This document shows positions 44,291 to 55,171 of a stretch of DNA of 64,000 nucleotides, piece after piece. The notes beneath the pieces are model-generated. The model searched no databases, had not been told where the DNA came from, and saw only the letters and a list, made by a program, of their open reading frames with translations. The DNA comes from Emydura subglobosa (taxonomy: Eukaryota; Chordata; Testudines; Chelidae). The position numbers and the translations under genes were made by a program. The stretch is taken from assembly GCA_007922225.1 (NCBI GenBank), contig ML679959.1, positions 22,019,230-22,083,229 of the forward strand. The letters are read 5' to 3'. Each line of letters opens with the position of its first letter. Positions within the stretch are counted from its first letter, which is position 1.

Positions 44291-47200
44291 CTGTGCGGGG
44301 AGGAAAGAAAGGCAACATACATATATTACAACAATCTCTTTTGTTTAAAAAATAAAGTATATTTTGTATTCCTTCTAAAGCATTATAGTAAAATCAAACA
44401 CATTATCTGACAATGTGGGTGACCACCATCTCTTTGTAGTATTGCTTGATCTGCCTTTAACAACTCTGGACAAAAGTGTTGCTGCAAGACTTTATTGCTA
44501 AGTATCAAAAGGGCTGCAGTTGTATAGTAATATAGAGGTGAACCAACTCAAATGCCTGGGGAAATTCTCCTTACTGTGGTTATGAATTCTCTTATACACG
44601 TGCCTTATTATCTTAATTGTATTGTTGACACTTGGGACTCTTTTTACATAGACCTAAATTTTACCCTTGATTCACACAGAGAACCTGGTATGTGTATTAA
44701 ATGTGTACTGAGCCATAGACTTACAAGGGGTTTATGGAGAGAGACCATACATGCCTTTCAGATCATAAGATAAGAAGGATGGCCCAGTCGTTTGAGTACT
44801 GACTTGGGAGACCTGGGGTTCAATTCCCTGCTCCACCATTTCTTGGCGACACTAGGAGAGCCACTTAGTCTCTCTGGGCCTCAGCTGCCCTTCTGTAAAA
44901 TGGGAGAAGGGCACTTCCCTGCTTCACACAGATGTTGTGAGGATAAATACTTTGACTGGGAGGCGCTTGGAGACTGCGGTGATGGGGGCTGTATAAAACT
45001 AAGATAGAGAACAAGGCTGGTTGGCATAATCGTCCGCTGGCTAAGCATTGTGATGGCAAGCGTGGAAAAAGAGCCTCTAAAGGGAAAAATCCCCACTTTC
45101 AAATAAACAAGTGCCTGGAATATTCATTTAATGGAAGATATATGTGAGACTTGACTTACAGGAAAACTGTTTGGGTTCCTCCTGAAATAATTACAAAAAG
45201 AAACATAGTAGCCCTAAAGGCTCAAAAACCAGAAGACAAACAAATAGAACCCAAGGTGTCTGTTTTTGTTTTTTGTTTTTAATCTCCTGATTTTTTTTTT
45301 TTTTTTTTTTTGGCATCTGACTCATGATTTTTGAATGTTTGGGTTTGGTTTGACAATCCTGAAGCTCTGTGAGTTTTGCCTTTGAACATACGCCAGGATC
45401 TGGCCCAAAATAACTGTTTTGAAAGCTGTTTGTACTGAGTGTGTAGGCATTTAAAGAAAATTAGGTACTGTACCTTTCTGTTAAAACATCCCTGCCCTAG
45501 TAAGGGCTTGTCTAGATGGGGAGTTATTCTGGAATAATTATTTCTGATTAATTGCATGTGTGGATGCTCTTATTCTGCAATAAGAGAGACTTATTCCAAA
45601 TTAGATAGATCCATTTTGGAATAAGGCACTATTATTCTGGAATAAGTGTGTCCAAATATGGAGTTAATCAGGAATAATTAATCCACTTAAAATTCACACC
45701 CTACTTTGTTCTGAGTTAATTTTCATGCCTTAAAACTAACATGTAGATTGAACCATTTGAAGGGGGCACCTGCATTTCTTTGACTTTTTATTTTGTCTTT
45801 GTGGGTAGAGATACAAATGTTGCTAGCCGCTGGAATCACCCAATTTGTATCATTAATGATGAAAAATGTAGTAATTATACTAATTGTTTACTCCACATTT
45901 TGCTTAGTTTGGACAATGAAAATAAATAGTTGGTTTCACTTTCAAATTCATGGTGCTGCATTGTCAGGGTTTCACAAATTGCAAGGAAATATTTAATATT
46001 TTGAAATCAACTATTTTCATTTGATTTTTTTTATCTCAGAAATATTTCTATTTGTCTTAAATTTCATGGAAGATAAAATCAATTGCACTGCTTTGAAAAT
46101 CTCAACTGATATTTAGTGCTTTTCATCCCTAGATTGCAAAACCCTTTCCAAAGGAAGGTAAGTAATGTTGTTCTCATTTTAAATGGGTAAAATGAGTCTC
46201 AGAGAGGTAAAGGAATTTCCCCAAAGAAACACAGAACGTTTGTGGAAGAGCCAGGAAATGAACGCAGGAGAGCTGGTCAAAAATTTTCCATTAAAGTTTT
46301 TCCAACAAAAATGGCAACTTGTCAGCATGGAAATTTTTCCAAGCAAAATGTTAGTTTTTGATTTAATATTTTCTACTTTCTGCAACTGAAGAACAATTTT
46401 TCCCCCCAAAACTCATTTTTTGACAAAAATGTCAAAAAAGTCAAAAAAATGTAGATGAAAAAGAAAATTTCTTTCATTTTTGTAGACATTCATGGGGAAC
46501 TTTTTCCCCTCAGACACCTCTGAAACCTAGGTCTTTTAACTCCCAGCCCAGTGCTCTGTCTGTGTCGCCTCCTGTTGCCTTCTAAAATTTGTTCTGAAAA
46601 AATTAGATATTTGAGTCAAATTTAAATTAACACTTTCCCTTGAAGCATAGGCCCTGATTCAGCAAAGCACTTAAGCACGTGCCTAACTTTAAGCATGTGG
46701 TTAGTCCCACTGAGGCTACTGGGACTACTCATCTGTTTAAGTAGCTTGCTGAATCGGTACCTTTATTTTTTTGTAACATACTCTTCAATTGTTTTATTAT
46801 ATTGTACAATGAATTGGTGGGTAGAAAGGGTGGCTCATTACAAAATATTTATATACATTATTCCATCTCCCAAAGGGCTTTTCAATCATTCATCCAAACA
46901 TTATAACAATATCTTAAATTAAACAAAGATTAAAATACATATTATAGACTTTTAATTCAAAAATAAATGTTCAGTTTTTAGAAGCCCACCTTACTTTTGG
47001 CTTTAAATGTTGATATTCTTTTCATAACTCACCTGTAAGCTCCTAGGTTTATGCAGCTTATTCCCAAATTGTATCGGGACCTAATGAAGCCTGGCTGAAT
47101 TTCTAAAGCTCTAGTGTAGGCCTCCACAGCTTCCTCACTTCGATCCCCATTTGCTAAGGTTGCTCCAAGGCGGTTCCATAATGAATAGTCCTGATAACAG

Positions 47201-50200
47201 AATGAGAATTTTCTGCTACTGCCCTCAAAGTAATGAAGAGCACAGAAAATACTTGTATCCTCTGCTAACTGGCATGGAATGTGAGGATGTGACTCACGAT
47301 TCTAGACAGCTTCATAAAATTACTACAGTTAATCAGCGTACAGCCAAAAATTGGACATGCATAACTCTGCTGCTCAATAGGACTCTCTTTCGATTAACAT
47401 TTCTATTTCATGTATTAAAATATTAATGGCTGAAGAGACATCTCATTAATACTGGTCAGCTTCAAGTAGGAAAGGAAGAGAGTGGCTTGCAAAATGAAAC
47501 TTTTTTTTAATGCAAAATCATAAAAGGTACCTCTGGCCGAACAGTTAAGGCGGCATTAAATGCATCTATTGCTCTGTTAAATTCTCTACTCAGGTGGAAG
47601 AGCACTCCAAGTCCTGTTTGCAAGTCAGGGTCTATCATCTCCCTGTTCTGGTGAGCGGCCTCCAGGTACAATTCCTTTACTTCTTCGAGTAATGAACTAG
47701 AAAAGGGTGAAAAATAACACCAAGCTGCATCTTACCGTTCCTTGTAAATGCTGTAATATCTCCTGCATTGCCAGCAATTCAAGTCTTTATTGAGAGGTAT
47801 GAACGCTGGTACACTCTTAAAACATGCAAATAGACACCTTCAGCTTGAGTCTTGTAATGACTTATTCTGATTCTTGTTGAGAACTGGCCAGTGGAGTTCA
47901 AAGGTTTACCAGCACTAAGCCAAATTGCTGCTGAAAACTCAGGCATATCTAAAATATGGGCTGTAAGAGCTGTTGAAGTTAGGTCAATTCTCTCTGGTGC
48001 CCCTAAAATGGATTAGGTGCTTCTTTCAAGGTTAAAGCAAGGAAACCAGACTGTCAAAAAGGGTCGGCAATCCTCAAGAGTCTTAGATAAAGATTTTGAA
48101 ATCTACAGCCAAGATTTCAAAGACATATGCCAAAATTTAGATTCCTAAATTCACCAGACTTTGGATTAGGCCTAATATAATGTACTTCATCATTCAATAG
48201 AAGTTCCCTATTTTATTGTTGCTCAGTCAAAATTATCTTGCTATCACAAGGCTTGTTGATAACAATAATAAACATAATGCTCAGCATTTTGTGTCTATGA
48301 AGCAGTTGCTGGCAGTATTTAAAAGGTTCCGAAATAGATACCTTCCACCACCAAGTTAGTGGAAATCCAACTGTTAGACCAACTGCCCAAATAACAATAG
48401 GGAATGGTAGTAAAGGGAAAGTTTACCTTCTACTGCAGCACAACCTCTAAATGTTCTGAGTGGACTATGTGCCTGTGTGTGTTCACACTGATATTATACC
48501 ATATTTAAAAAACATTCAATGATTTAATCACTTTAACTGGAATTGTTTTTCTTACTCTTTCTGGTCAGTAACATGGAGTATATTGTAATGTTTTTCTATA
48601 AACCTGGGGTACGGCCTCATCTGGAATACTGTATGTGGTACTAGTCACTACCATGTCTCCAGAAAGATATTGCAAGATTAGAGAGGTTCAGAGAAGGGTG
48701 ATGATCGAGGGCCTGGAAAAACTCCCATATGAAGAGAGATTTAAAGATTGGGATTGTTTAGGCAGACACATGGGAGTCATTGTGGACAAGAATTTAGCAA
48801 GATTCCTCAAGATGGATTGGACATTTATATGGATATCAAGAATATCCAGACTTTAATTAATGATACATTTTTGAAGGAATATTATATCTCATGCTTCAGG
48901 GTTTAAACTAATCTCCAACTATTAGAGATCAGAACGTGACCTAATAAGGGGAAGATTATCCCACATACGCTTACTGAAGGACTGTAAGAACACTTTCCTC
49001 TGAAGCAGCTGGTATTGGCCACTGTCAGAGACAGGATAAAGGACTAGATGGGCCTTGGGTCTTATCCAGGGTCATGATTGTTACGTTCCGACGTAACTTT
49101 AAAATATCTGTTGATGAGGGCGCTGTACATTTCAGAAACTAAGGCCTAGATTTCAGTGGCAGTTAGGAACCTAAATACCTTAGTGGATGTGGGCCTAACT
49201 CCTTCAGGATGCTAATCCAGGTTTACCTTTCTTGTGATGGCTCAGACATTCTCCTGGTAAGTGCGGGAGACCCTCTTTTGCTCTTCATTATATACTTGTA
49301 CTTTGGGTTTTGCTTTATCCAGTTTCTTAAAGCTTCATACGCCTCCAGTTGATGGCCAGTATTCGTGTAGCTCACAGCCAAGGCCATCAGAGCTTTTAAG
49401 TTGTTTGGCTGTAGTTGCAAGCACCTAAACAGAGAAGAAAAATAACTTTTAGCAAAACACAGTGTATCAGTTCTTCCAACATAAGACCTGGTCTGCAACC
49501 CTTACTCTCACAAGTAGTGCTAGTAGCTTCAATAGGACTGCTTGTGTGTGCAGAAAAGCACTCATACAAATAAGGATCGCAGGATCTTGGTGCAGGGAAC
49601 TTGTCTTGTTTTTGTGTGTGATCTGCGCTGATGGGTGTTATATATATAAAGCTATTCCCCATACTTTGTTATCCGTATGACATGGCAAATGTGGGATGAA
49701 GCCTTTCTGCCCCTCCACCCGCTTCCCCAAATAGCACCTGCCTTAAAAACAAATAGAAGACTTTTCAGTAATCTAGAAGTGGGCAGTTGTATAAGACATT
49801 TGGCTGTATAAAAAGATGTTTTGAATATTGAAACCAAAGCCCATCCATTCCAATAGAACTGTTGGGTCAGTACACTTTTGTAAAGCCAGAGTCAACCCAC
49901 TGACTTCCATAGACTTTCTCCAGCTTTACACCAGCATAATAGTGTAGAGGGGAATCTGGTCCACTGTATCTGTCAGTGGCATTGCTGCATGTGTCAACCT
50001 ATCAGTGACAAGAAAACTCTTAAGTCAGACAACTCTTTGGACTTCTATGCAGGTAAGGAAACTATTACATTACATATAAAAGAGTTACAGTAATTGATGT
50101 ATCCTTAGGTAAATTGGCTTGAATGTTAACATAGCTAATGCAATTAAGTTTGGAGTGTGTACTTGGCTACAAGTGGAAACGGAATATAGTGCAGCAACAC

Positions 50201-53200
50201 TTGCTACAGATAAAGGCAGAATAATAACTCTGATATTTAGGAACAGGCATTTATTTACAGGTATAGCATGATCATTATATTCCTATCAACCCATCAATTT
50301 AGTATTAAGTGGCTTAGAGGAGCGCCGTCAATTAAGGAAAAATCTTCATTAAGACAGAAATCTTTAGATACCAAGTGTCTAGAACAGTGGTTCTTAACCT
50401 TTCCAAACTACTGTACCCCTGAAGCCTGAGTCCCACCCCCACGGGGCTGAGGCATGTAACTTAGTTTCATGGCGCCCCTGTGGCTCCAGGCAATTGCCTT
50501 TCTTGCCACCCCCAATACCAGCTCTGCACTTGCAACCCCTCTAAACCCCCAGGTTGAGAAACACTGGTCTAGAATATTGAAAAGCCATTTTATTTGCATT
50601 GTGCCTAATTCATGTTTGTTGTGACATGTTTTGTGTTTCCATTTTGTTTAATTAAATATTATATTTAATATTGCAGTGACTCCACAGGAATACAAAATCA
50701 TGTCTCCAGAATTACCATGGAGACTAGAGGTAGCATATCTCTTTTGTATGCAGGTCATTCTCCTCTCTCCCCCCTCCCCCCCAATTAAATATAAAAGGTC
50801 AGAACACAAGTGAGAGATGAAATACACACAGACATCCATTAACTAATATTGATTGGATCCATTATTTTGCAAATATCTTCATCTACCTTTGGAGGGCGAC
50901 AATAGCTCCCTGCTCATTTTCATTCTCTGCCTGTGTTATACCAAGAAATTGCCAGGCCTGAAAAAATAATAATTGATATAATCTTATGATATGTCCTCAA
51001 GTGCAATTGGAATCACAGAGCAATATCCCTAGTGCTTGCTTAAATAAATGGATACATATAGATAGAAGTTCTATCCAACACTGGCCTAACTATAGTACTT
51101 CTATTGACAATACACCAACAATACAAACCAAAGAGATTTTGGATATCTTTAGGCCATGTTTATCCATGTGAAGTTCCCATTGAAGTCAATGGTGATTCTG
51201 CTCACCAAACAACAGCACTGTCAGACCCAATACTGTTTTCTCACAGTTATTGCACCTTCTAAATAGATTCTGATGTTGCAAGATTTTTAACTGAAAATGC
51301 TGAAGAAAATTATTTCACCCTTACAGGGTGAAGGGGATTCCCTCTGGTTTTTAAAATATTTCCAATGATTTTGTTGCATCGGGTACATATAACAGTAGAC
51401 ACAGTGGGACTCAGATGTGCATACACAACTCCTGCTGTTGATTTTAGGGGCAGTGGCACATGCATATCTGAAGACAGAGTTTAGCGCATTATGTTGAACC
51501 CCTGTTCCTTTTCCACTGACTTCAGTAAAGCTATAGCAAGTTACACCAGCTGAGGCTCTTGGCCCCCTGATATTTTGCCCCATACACCTTTGCACAGTAA
51601 AAGGAATTCCCTTTTACCTAAAAAGCCATAGCTTTTAAGTTCTGTGGTTGGGTGTACTGGAATATCTGAATTAGGCGGAGTGGCCCAAGTCAGCCGATTA
51701 AGCTGCAAAAGTGGGAGACTTAGGCTGTGGGGAGGGAGCTAATTAGAAGGAAGCTCACCTGTGAGGGAACAGGCGGGGCTTCAATAAAGCCAGGAGACTG
51801 GCCTCAGTGTGGGAGGAAGCCTGCAGTCTCTCTGCCTGAGGTAAGGGAGAAGGCTGGGGAATAGGAATCCAGGAGGCACATTAGTAGGCCTAAGGGAGAA
51901 GGGTCTGACGAGGAAGGCTGAAGAATGAAAAGCATGGAGAAGCACAATAGGAATAGTCCAGGCATGAGAGCAGTAAGGTCAGTGTAGCCGCAAACTTCAA
52001 CTGCTCGCTGTAGGGGCCCTGGACTAGAACCCAGCGTAGGGTGTGGGCCTGGGTTCCCCTGCCAGCCACTGCAGAACAGTCGTGCCTGGGGCAGTGAATG
52101 GGAAGCCTGCCAGAGTCACTGTGGGAGTGACAGAGTCAGGGCAGCAGGTGTGAGGACTGCCTGAGGCTGCTGGTGCAGAAAGACGCTGAAGGGGAAAACA
52201 GAGTGATTTGGCCCGGAGGGCTGAGTCATGAGGCAGCCGTACTGTGATTCCATGAGTGGGAGGAGAGCTACAACGGGGAAAGAGAAGAAAGGGGGCACTG
52301 AACCAGGCGGAGCTAATTGCCAGAAGGAGACACCACCATCGGTGAGTAGAGCACGCTGTGACAAGTACACAGGCTGAAATCATACTTGTAATGCAGACTT
52401 CTAACACAAATCATAAGCATTCAGTGGGCCTATTACATTCATGGCATTCCATTATCTTTATGATTTCTAAGAATGACGAATGCCGCAAATGCTGCAGTGC
52501 AGTAAACATCGGTATTTTAAGGGCACCTATAAGTGGTTTATTTCTGCTTCATGTTGCTCCTCCTTAGACAGCATGATGTAAATTGCTCCTGAGTCAAGTA
52601 CATTGTGAAATCTTTTCTCTTGCTGCCCTGTAGGACTCTGTCTTTGGTTCCTCTTTTCTTCACACCTCACTTCTAGGCTATTTTTCATCGTTTCCACATC
52701 CCACACACCAATTTCAGCTCTAAAGTTCAGATCATTCACACTGCCTTTTAACGTTAGATACCCGACACACACAGCGGATGGAGCACTCAGCCATGCAGCC
52801 TTACAAATATATAACAGACCTAGCTTTTTCCATACCTTACCTTTTCACATTTGTGTGCTTCCTGTTTTCTAGCTATTTTTCTATTTATAAAATAGAGCCC
52901 ATTGTTCAATCTTCTCTTCCAAAAACACCCCATTCTCTTCTGGTTGTCTCTAAAACCCTCTTGGTTTGTAGATAGTACAACGTATAATTTCTTCATTCTT
53001 TAAGGCAGATTGTGGTAAATATAACCGTTCTCTGTATCAAATACTGTTAACTTTCTCTCAGAAATATCTCAGAAACTTCCATTTTCTTACACAGTAGCCA
53101 GCATTCCCATGTGTTTCTGAGATATGGCATGTGTTTCTGAGATTATTGTTTACAGCATTTTTATTTGTAATGTTTGCTAGAAACCTGCAATACAGATTTG

Positions 53201-55171
53201 GAGAACATCTGAAATCTAGAGCTGGTGGAAATTTTTTGGACACTTTTTTTTTCTAAATTGAAAAATGGCCTTTTTCTACAACGTAATTTTTTGTGAAAAA
53301 CTGTTGACATTTCCTGCCCCTCCCCCATAAAAAAACCCAACAAACAAAAGAATTATATATATTGAAAACATCAAAAATTTGATTGGAATGGTTATAAACA
53401 TTTTTTTCACTTGCCAAAATTTTTGGTAACCGAAACTTTTTGATGGCCACATCAATAATAGTTTTTAATAAACACTTTGAAAAAAATGGAAAAAAAATCT
53501 CCCCCTCACCCCCAAATTAACTTCTTTAAATGAAAACTTGGAAAATTTGAAACTCTTGGCAAAAATAAGTTTTCATTGTTTGATCAGCTTTGCTTAATTC
53601 ATTTCAAAGTACAAGGTGCTCCACACACATTATTACCATCCACTTTTTCACTTAATCATCACTGCCAAAGGTTCTGATCTTCAATCTTCCCCATCCTGGC
53701 TAGGCCAGGTGAAGTGAGACACTTCTAGCTATTTCCCCTCCTTCAATAAAGGTTATGAGAGTGAATACCTCTGCATCAGTGGGGTCTTGTAGAATGGCAG
53801 CTTCCATGTATAAGATAGTGAGGGGCAAGTCTCCTTCTTTCAGTTTTTTCAGTCCTTCCTCAAAAGCACCAAAGCAGTCTTTGAAAGGGTTTTCGGTATG
53901 AAAATAATAGCCCTGCAGCAGACATTTAATAGTCCAGTGATGAAACACAGTAGCAAGCAACATTAAGTACATATAGTTTAATAGCTCATTATTTCCCAAC
54001 TAGATGTAAAACTTCTTTGCTGTATGAAAATGGTATGAGTTACCTTGTAAAGTTTCAATAAAAAATAAAAAACCGTGTGGTTCAGATCCAATAACAGCCC
54101 ATGGAACTTACAGTACTGGCCCTTTATATTTACTCGAGTTTCCAAGAAAACATTAGGCTTAGGAGATGGTCATTTCCTACACAGTGGATCCCATCCATTT
54201 CAATGGGAGCAGGATTGGTCCCAGTATGCACCAAATATATCAAACTTGGGCATAAAGTGCATGTCTCACATGGATTAGCTTTCCCCAGTGCTTTCAACTC
54301 CATTTCTGTTCAGTGCTAACATGTATGACCTAGCCTAAAACCTTCAATGAACACCCCAGGTGCAGTTCAATATTGCAAGCACTTGAGCTTGTTTTAGGTT
54401 CGAAACAGGGTTTGCCTAGCTCTGTGGCTCTAACCCAGTTTGTGTTGGCCTATGAAGGCTGATTATCTCTGCCTGAAGTGGATGTGCTCTCAGGCAATGT
54501 GTTTTTGAGGGAGATAAGTCAATGGATGTTATGCCTGAATAAGGACTATAAAAACTGGGTCATAAATCCTAGGAATCAAAATTTTAGGGTTGTCCAATCC
54601 AACTTCTTGCCAATGCAAGGTATAGTGTTTTAACAGATGTAGCAACTGAGACTATAAATCAAAGAAAAATACATAAAGGAGACGGGGAGTGGGGAGGGAG
54701 AAATCCATTCCTAGGATGAGAAGTTGTTGAACACGTAGGGCCAGATTTTCATAGGCCCAACACTCTTGATTTAAGGCCTGATTTCAAAAGTGCTCAGCAC
54801 CCAGCAGCTCTTCTTGTGACACTTATGGCCAGGTTTCCCAAAGACTTCAGATCCCAACATGCTCTCAAAGTATTGAACTCTTGTGAAAATGTGACCCTTA
54901 CTCAGGTGCCTAAATGGGAGCTGAGCTCTTTTCTCCTTAGTGGTGGGTAGTACGTAGTTGTGGAGAGGAATTTCCTTGTTTTCTCTCATAGACACTGAGG
55001 AGAGTGACTCCTCTAAAACCTGCATGGAAAGGATGTGCTATGTTAGGAGGTTACCTTCTCACTGGTTGAGACAGTTACTTGGCCACGTGCTTCCTGGTTC
55101 TCTGAAATCCAGTTTCTGTGAGCCATTTCTTCCCATTCCGCTTGCATCTTATCCCAAAACTCAGTGTCTGA
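44086..55171 (-). CDS. PEX5L: PEX5L / TRIP8b, PEX5-related protein (3' part, 7 exons)
   Basis: Exons in transcript order: 55171-55055, 53912-53769, 50957-50887, 49424-49227, 47696-47531, 47190-47033, 44290-44086. They are in frame, giving 352 residues and a TAA stop (44088-44086). PEX5L is a brain-enriched tetratricopeptide protein. It binds HCN pacemaker channels through the channel's C-terminal tripeptide and its cyclic-nucleotide-binding domain, regulating their trafficking and gating. It is a paralogue of the peroxisomal import receptor PEX5. Visible parts: [16 protein letters not shown] region, then TPR repeats ([68 protein letters not shown]) and the C-terminal helix ending [12 protein letters not shown]5L is preferred over PEX5 by detailed identity and by the adjacent USP13. 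The 5' exons, including the variably spliced N-terminus, lie beyond 64000. Confidence 0.96.
44774..45008 (+). repeat. MIR / CORE-SINE, nearly full length
   Basis: AGGATGGCCCAGTCGTTTGA, GAGACCTGGGGTTCAATTCC, CACTTAGTCTCTCTGGGCCT, TCTGTAAAATGGGAGAAGGG and GATGTTGTGAGGATAAATAC appear in consensus order. The 5' tRNA-like head and core are retained. Confidence 0.9.
45205..45365. repeat. Dispersed GATTTTT-rich repeat, copy 2, with T21 run
   Basis: CTAAAGGCTCAAAAACCAGA, AATCTCCTGA, then T21 (45291-45311), then GCATCTGACTCATGATTTTT and GTTTGACAATCCTGAAGCTC. Related to 32060-32240. Confidence 0.6.
45504..45715. mobile_element. MITE with GGGCTTGTCTA end
   Basis: Left end TAA then GGGCTTGTCTAGATGGGGAG. 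The interior has mirrored TTATTCTGGAATAA motifs (GGAGTTATTCTGGAATAATT, CTATTATTCTGGAATAAGTG). The right terminus is unclear. Confidence 0.6.
46115..46570 (-). repeat. MIR copy, reverse orientation, split by an insert
   Basis: The outer parts are a reversed MIR: GTTCTCATTTTAAATGGG, AATGAGTCTCAGAGAGG, then (after an insert at about 46277-46505) AACCTAGGTCTTTTAACTCC and CAGCCCAGTGCTCTGTC. The insert is a separate A/T-rich repeat. Confidence 0.75.
46277..46505. repeat. A/T-rich mirrored repeat inserted in a MIR
   Basis: It opens AGCTGGTCAAAAATTTTCCA and is filled with AAATTTTTCC, TTTTTGACAAAAATG and GGAACTTTTTCCCC. The same family occurs at 53218-53591, whose end reads GTTTGATCAGCT, the mirror of AGCTGGTCAAA. 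It may be a palindromic DNA element. Confidence 0.55.
47033..47190 (-). CDS. PEX5L: PEX5L exon, 158 nt, TPR 6-7
   Basis: On the - strand the acceptor is CATTCTGTTATCAG and the donor GTGAGT. It encodes [20 protein letters not shown], then [20 protein letters not shown] and [13 protein letters not shown]. Classic TPR helices with LG, A and P positions conserved. Confidence 0.97.
47191..47530 (-). other. PEX5L intron, nothing recognised
   Basis: 340-base intron with no recognisable repeat. Confidence 0.8.
47531..47696 (-). CDS. PEX5L: PEX5L exon, 166 nt, TPR 5
   Basis: The acceptor ends CTAG and the donor is GTACCT. It encodes [17 protein letters not shown], then [20 protein letters not shown] and [16 protein letters not shown]. 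The LSREF stretch has Arg (codon 47587-47585) where PEX5L and PEX5 of mammals have Gly. Confidence 0.95.
47697..49226 (-). other. PEX5L intron with a CR1 fragment
   Basis: 1.5-kb intron. It contains a diverged CR1 (48575-49095). The rest is unassigned. Confidence 0.75.
48575..49095 (+). mobile_element. CR1 LINE fragment, diverged
   Basis: GGGGTACGGCCTCATCTGGA, GAGAGGTTCAGAGAAGGGTG, GCTGGTATTGGCCACTGTCA and AAAGGACTAGATGGGCCTTG match the end of ORF2 and the 3'UTR of CR1. It lies antisense within PEX5L. Confidence 0.82.
49227..49424 (-). CDS. PEX5L: PEX5L exon, 198 nt, TPR 3 and hinge
   Basis: The acceptor is CTTCTCTGTTTAG and the donor GTAAAC. It encodes [20 protein letters not shown], then [39 protein letters not shown] and SEPSQE. 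It covers the third TPR and the flexible hinge that separates the two TPR halves. The hinge end SEPSQES differs from human. Confidence 0.96.
49425..50886 (-). other. PEX5L intron with an intact hAT MITE
   Basis: 1.46-kb intron. It contains the hAT MITE at 50385-50566 and a repeat phrase CTTTACACCAGCATAATAGT near 49920. Otherwise unassigned. Confidence 0.75.
50385..50566. mobile_element. Non-autonomous hAT transposon (182 bp) with perfect 8-bp target duplication
   Basis: The left end is CAGTGGTTCTTAACCT and the right end AGGTTGAGAAACACTG, complement CAGTGTTTCTCAACCT (14 of 16). It is flanked by GTCTAGAA at 50377-50384 and 50567-50574. This matches hAT (Charlie-like) ends. No coding capacity. 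Confidence 0.94.
50887..50957 (-). CDS. PEX5L: PEX5L exon, 71 nt, TPR 2
   Basis: The acceptor is TTATTTTTTCAG and the donor GTAGAT. It encodes [16 protein letters not shown], then GAIVALQ. It begins in phase 0 and ends with two bases of an Arg codon. Confidence 0.96.
51650..52375 (+). mobile_element. LTR-like fragment related to 32826-33689
   Basis: It shares blocks in order with the 32826-33689 element: CAGCCGATTAAGCTGC against CAGCCAATCGGGGAGGCTGC, a TATA-position CTTCAATAAAGCC, and a GCCAGAAGGAGACACCACC-type 3' part. Diverged, with no coding potential. Confidence 0.5.
53218..53591. repeat. A/T-rich mirrored repeat
   Basis: It opens AGAGCTGGTGGAAATTTTTT and closes CATTGTTTGATCAGCT. The interior is full of AAAATTTTTGG and CGAAACTTTTTGATGG motifs. 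Same family as 46277-46505. Confidence 0.5.
53769..53912 (-). CDS. PEX5L: PEX5L exon, 144 nt, TPR 1
   Basis: The acceptor is ATGTCTGCTGCAG and the donor GTATTC; phase 0 at both ends (48 codons). It encodes [20 protein letters not shown], then [20 protein letters not shown] and LQDPTDAE. The KDCFGAF stretch differs from the human KDWPGAF. Confidence 0.96.
53913..55054 (-). other. PEX5L intron with a dispersed repeat
   Basis: 1.1-kb intron. At about 54735-54860 are GGGCCAGATTTTCATAGGCC and GTGCTCAGCACCCAGCAGCT, belonging to a repeat family also seen near 17370, 37480, 38755 and 62585. Otherwise unassigned. Confidence 0.7.
55055..55171 (-). CDS. PEX5L: PEX5L exon, 117 nt, region before the TPRs
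   Basis: On the - strand the acceptor is TTTTTTTTTCCTAG and the donor GTAACC; phase 0 at both ends (39 codons). It encodes [16 protein letters not shown], then [20 protein letters not shown] and SEK. It resembles the pre-TPR WxxxF/Y-like segment of PEX5 relatives. It is the most 5' PEX5L exon in the window. Confidence 0.95.

Larger units (their letters stand above)
44291..47032 (-). other. PEX5L last intron
   Basis: 2.7-kb intron. It holds a MIR (44774-45008), a GATTTTT-rich repeat with a T21 run (45205-45365), a MITE (45504-45715) and a reversed MIR split by an A/T-rich insert (46115-46570). Confidence 0.8.
50958..53768 (-). other. PEX5L intron with LTR-like repeat and A/T-rich mirrored repeat
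   Basis: 2.8-kb intron. It contains an LTR-like fragment (51650-52375), an imperfect repeat of CATGTGTTTCTGAGAT (about 53107-53145) and an A/T-rich mirrored repeat (53218-53591). The 127-aa open frame at 52024-52407 falls in the LTR-like piece. Confidence 0.75.

Noticed and set aside
52024..52407. 127-codon open frame on the - strand
   Set aside because: Lies in an LTR-like noncoding fragment related to another copy in the window where the frame is not kept.
44086..55171. PEX5 as an alternative identity for the - strand gene
   Set aside because: Sequences such as AENENEQ, TNTGH, SRNQQQ and the C-terminus LLRAFNLEP match PEX5L and not PEX5.
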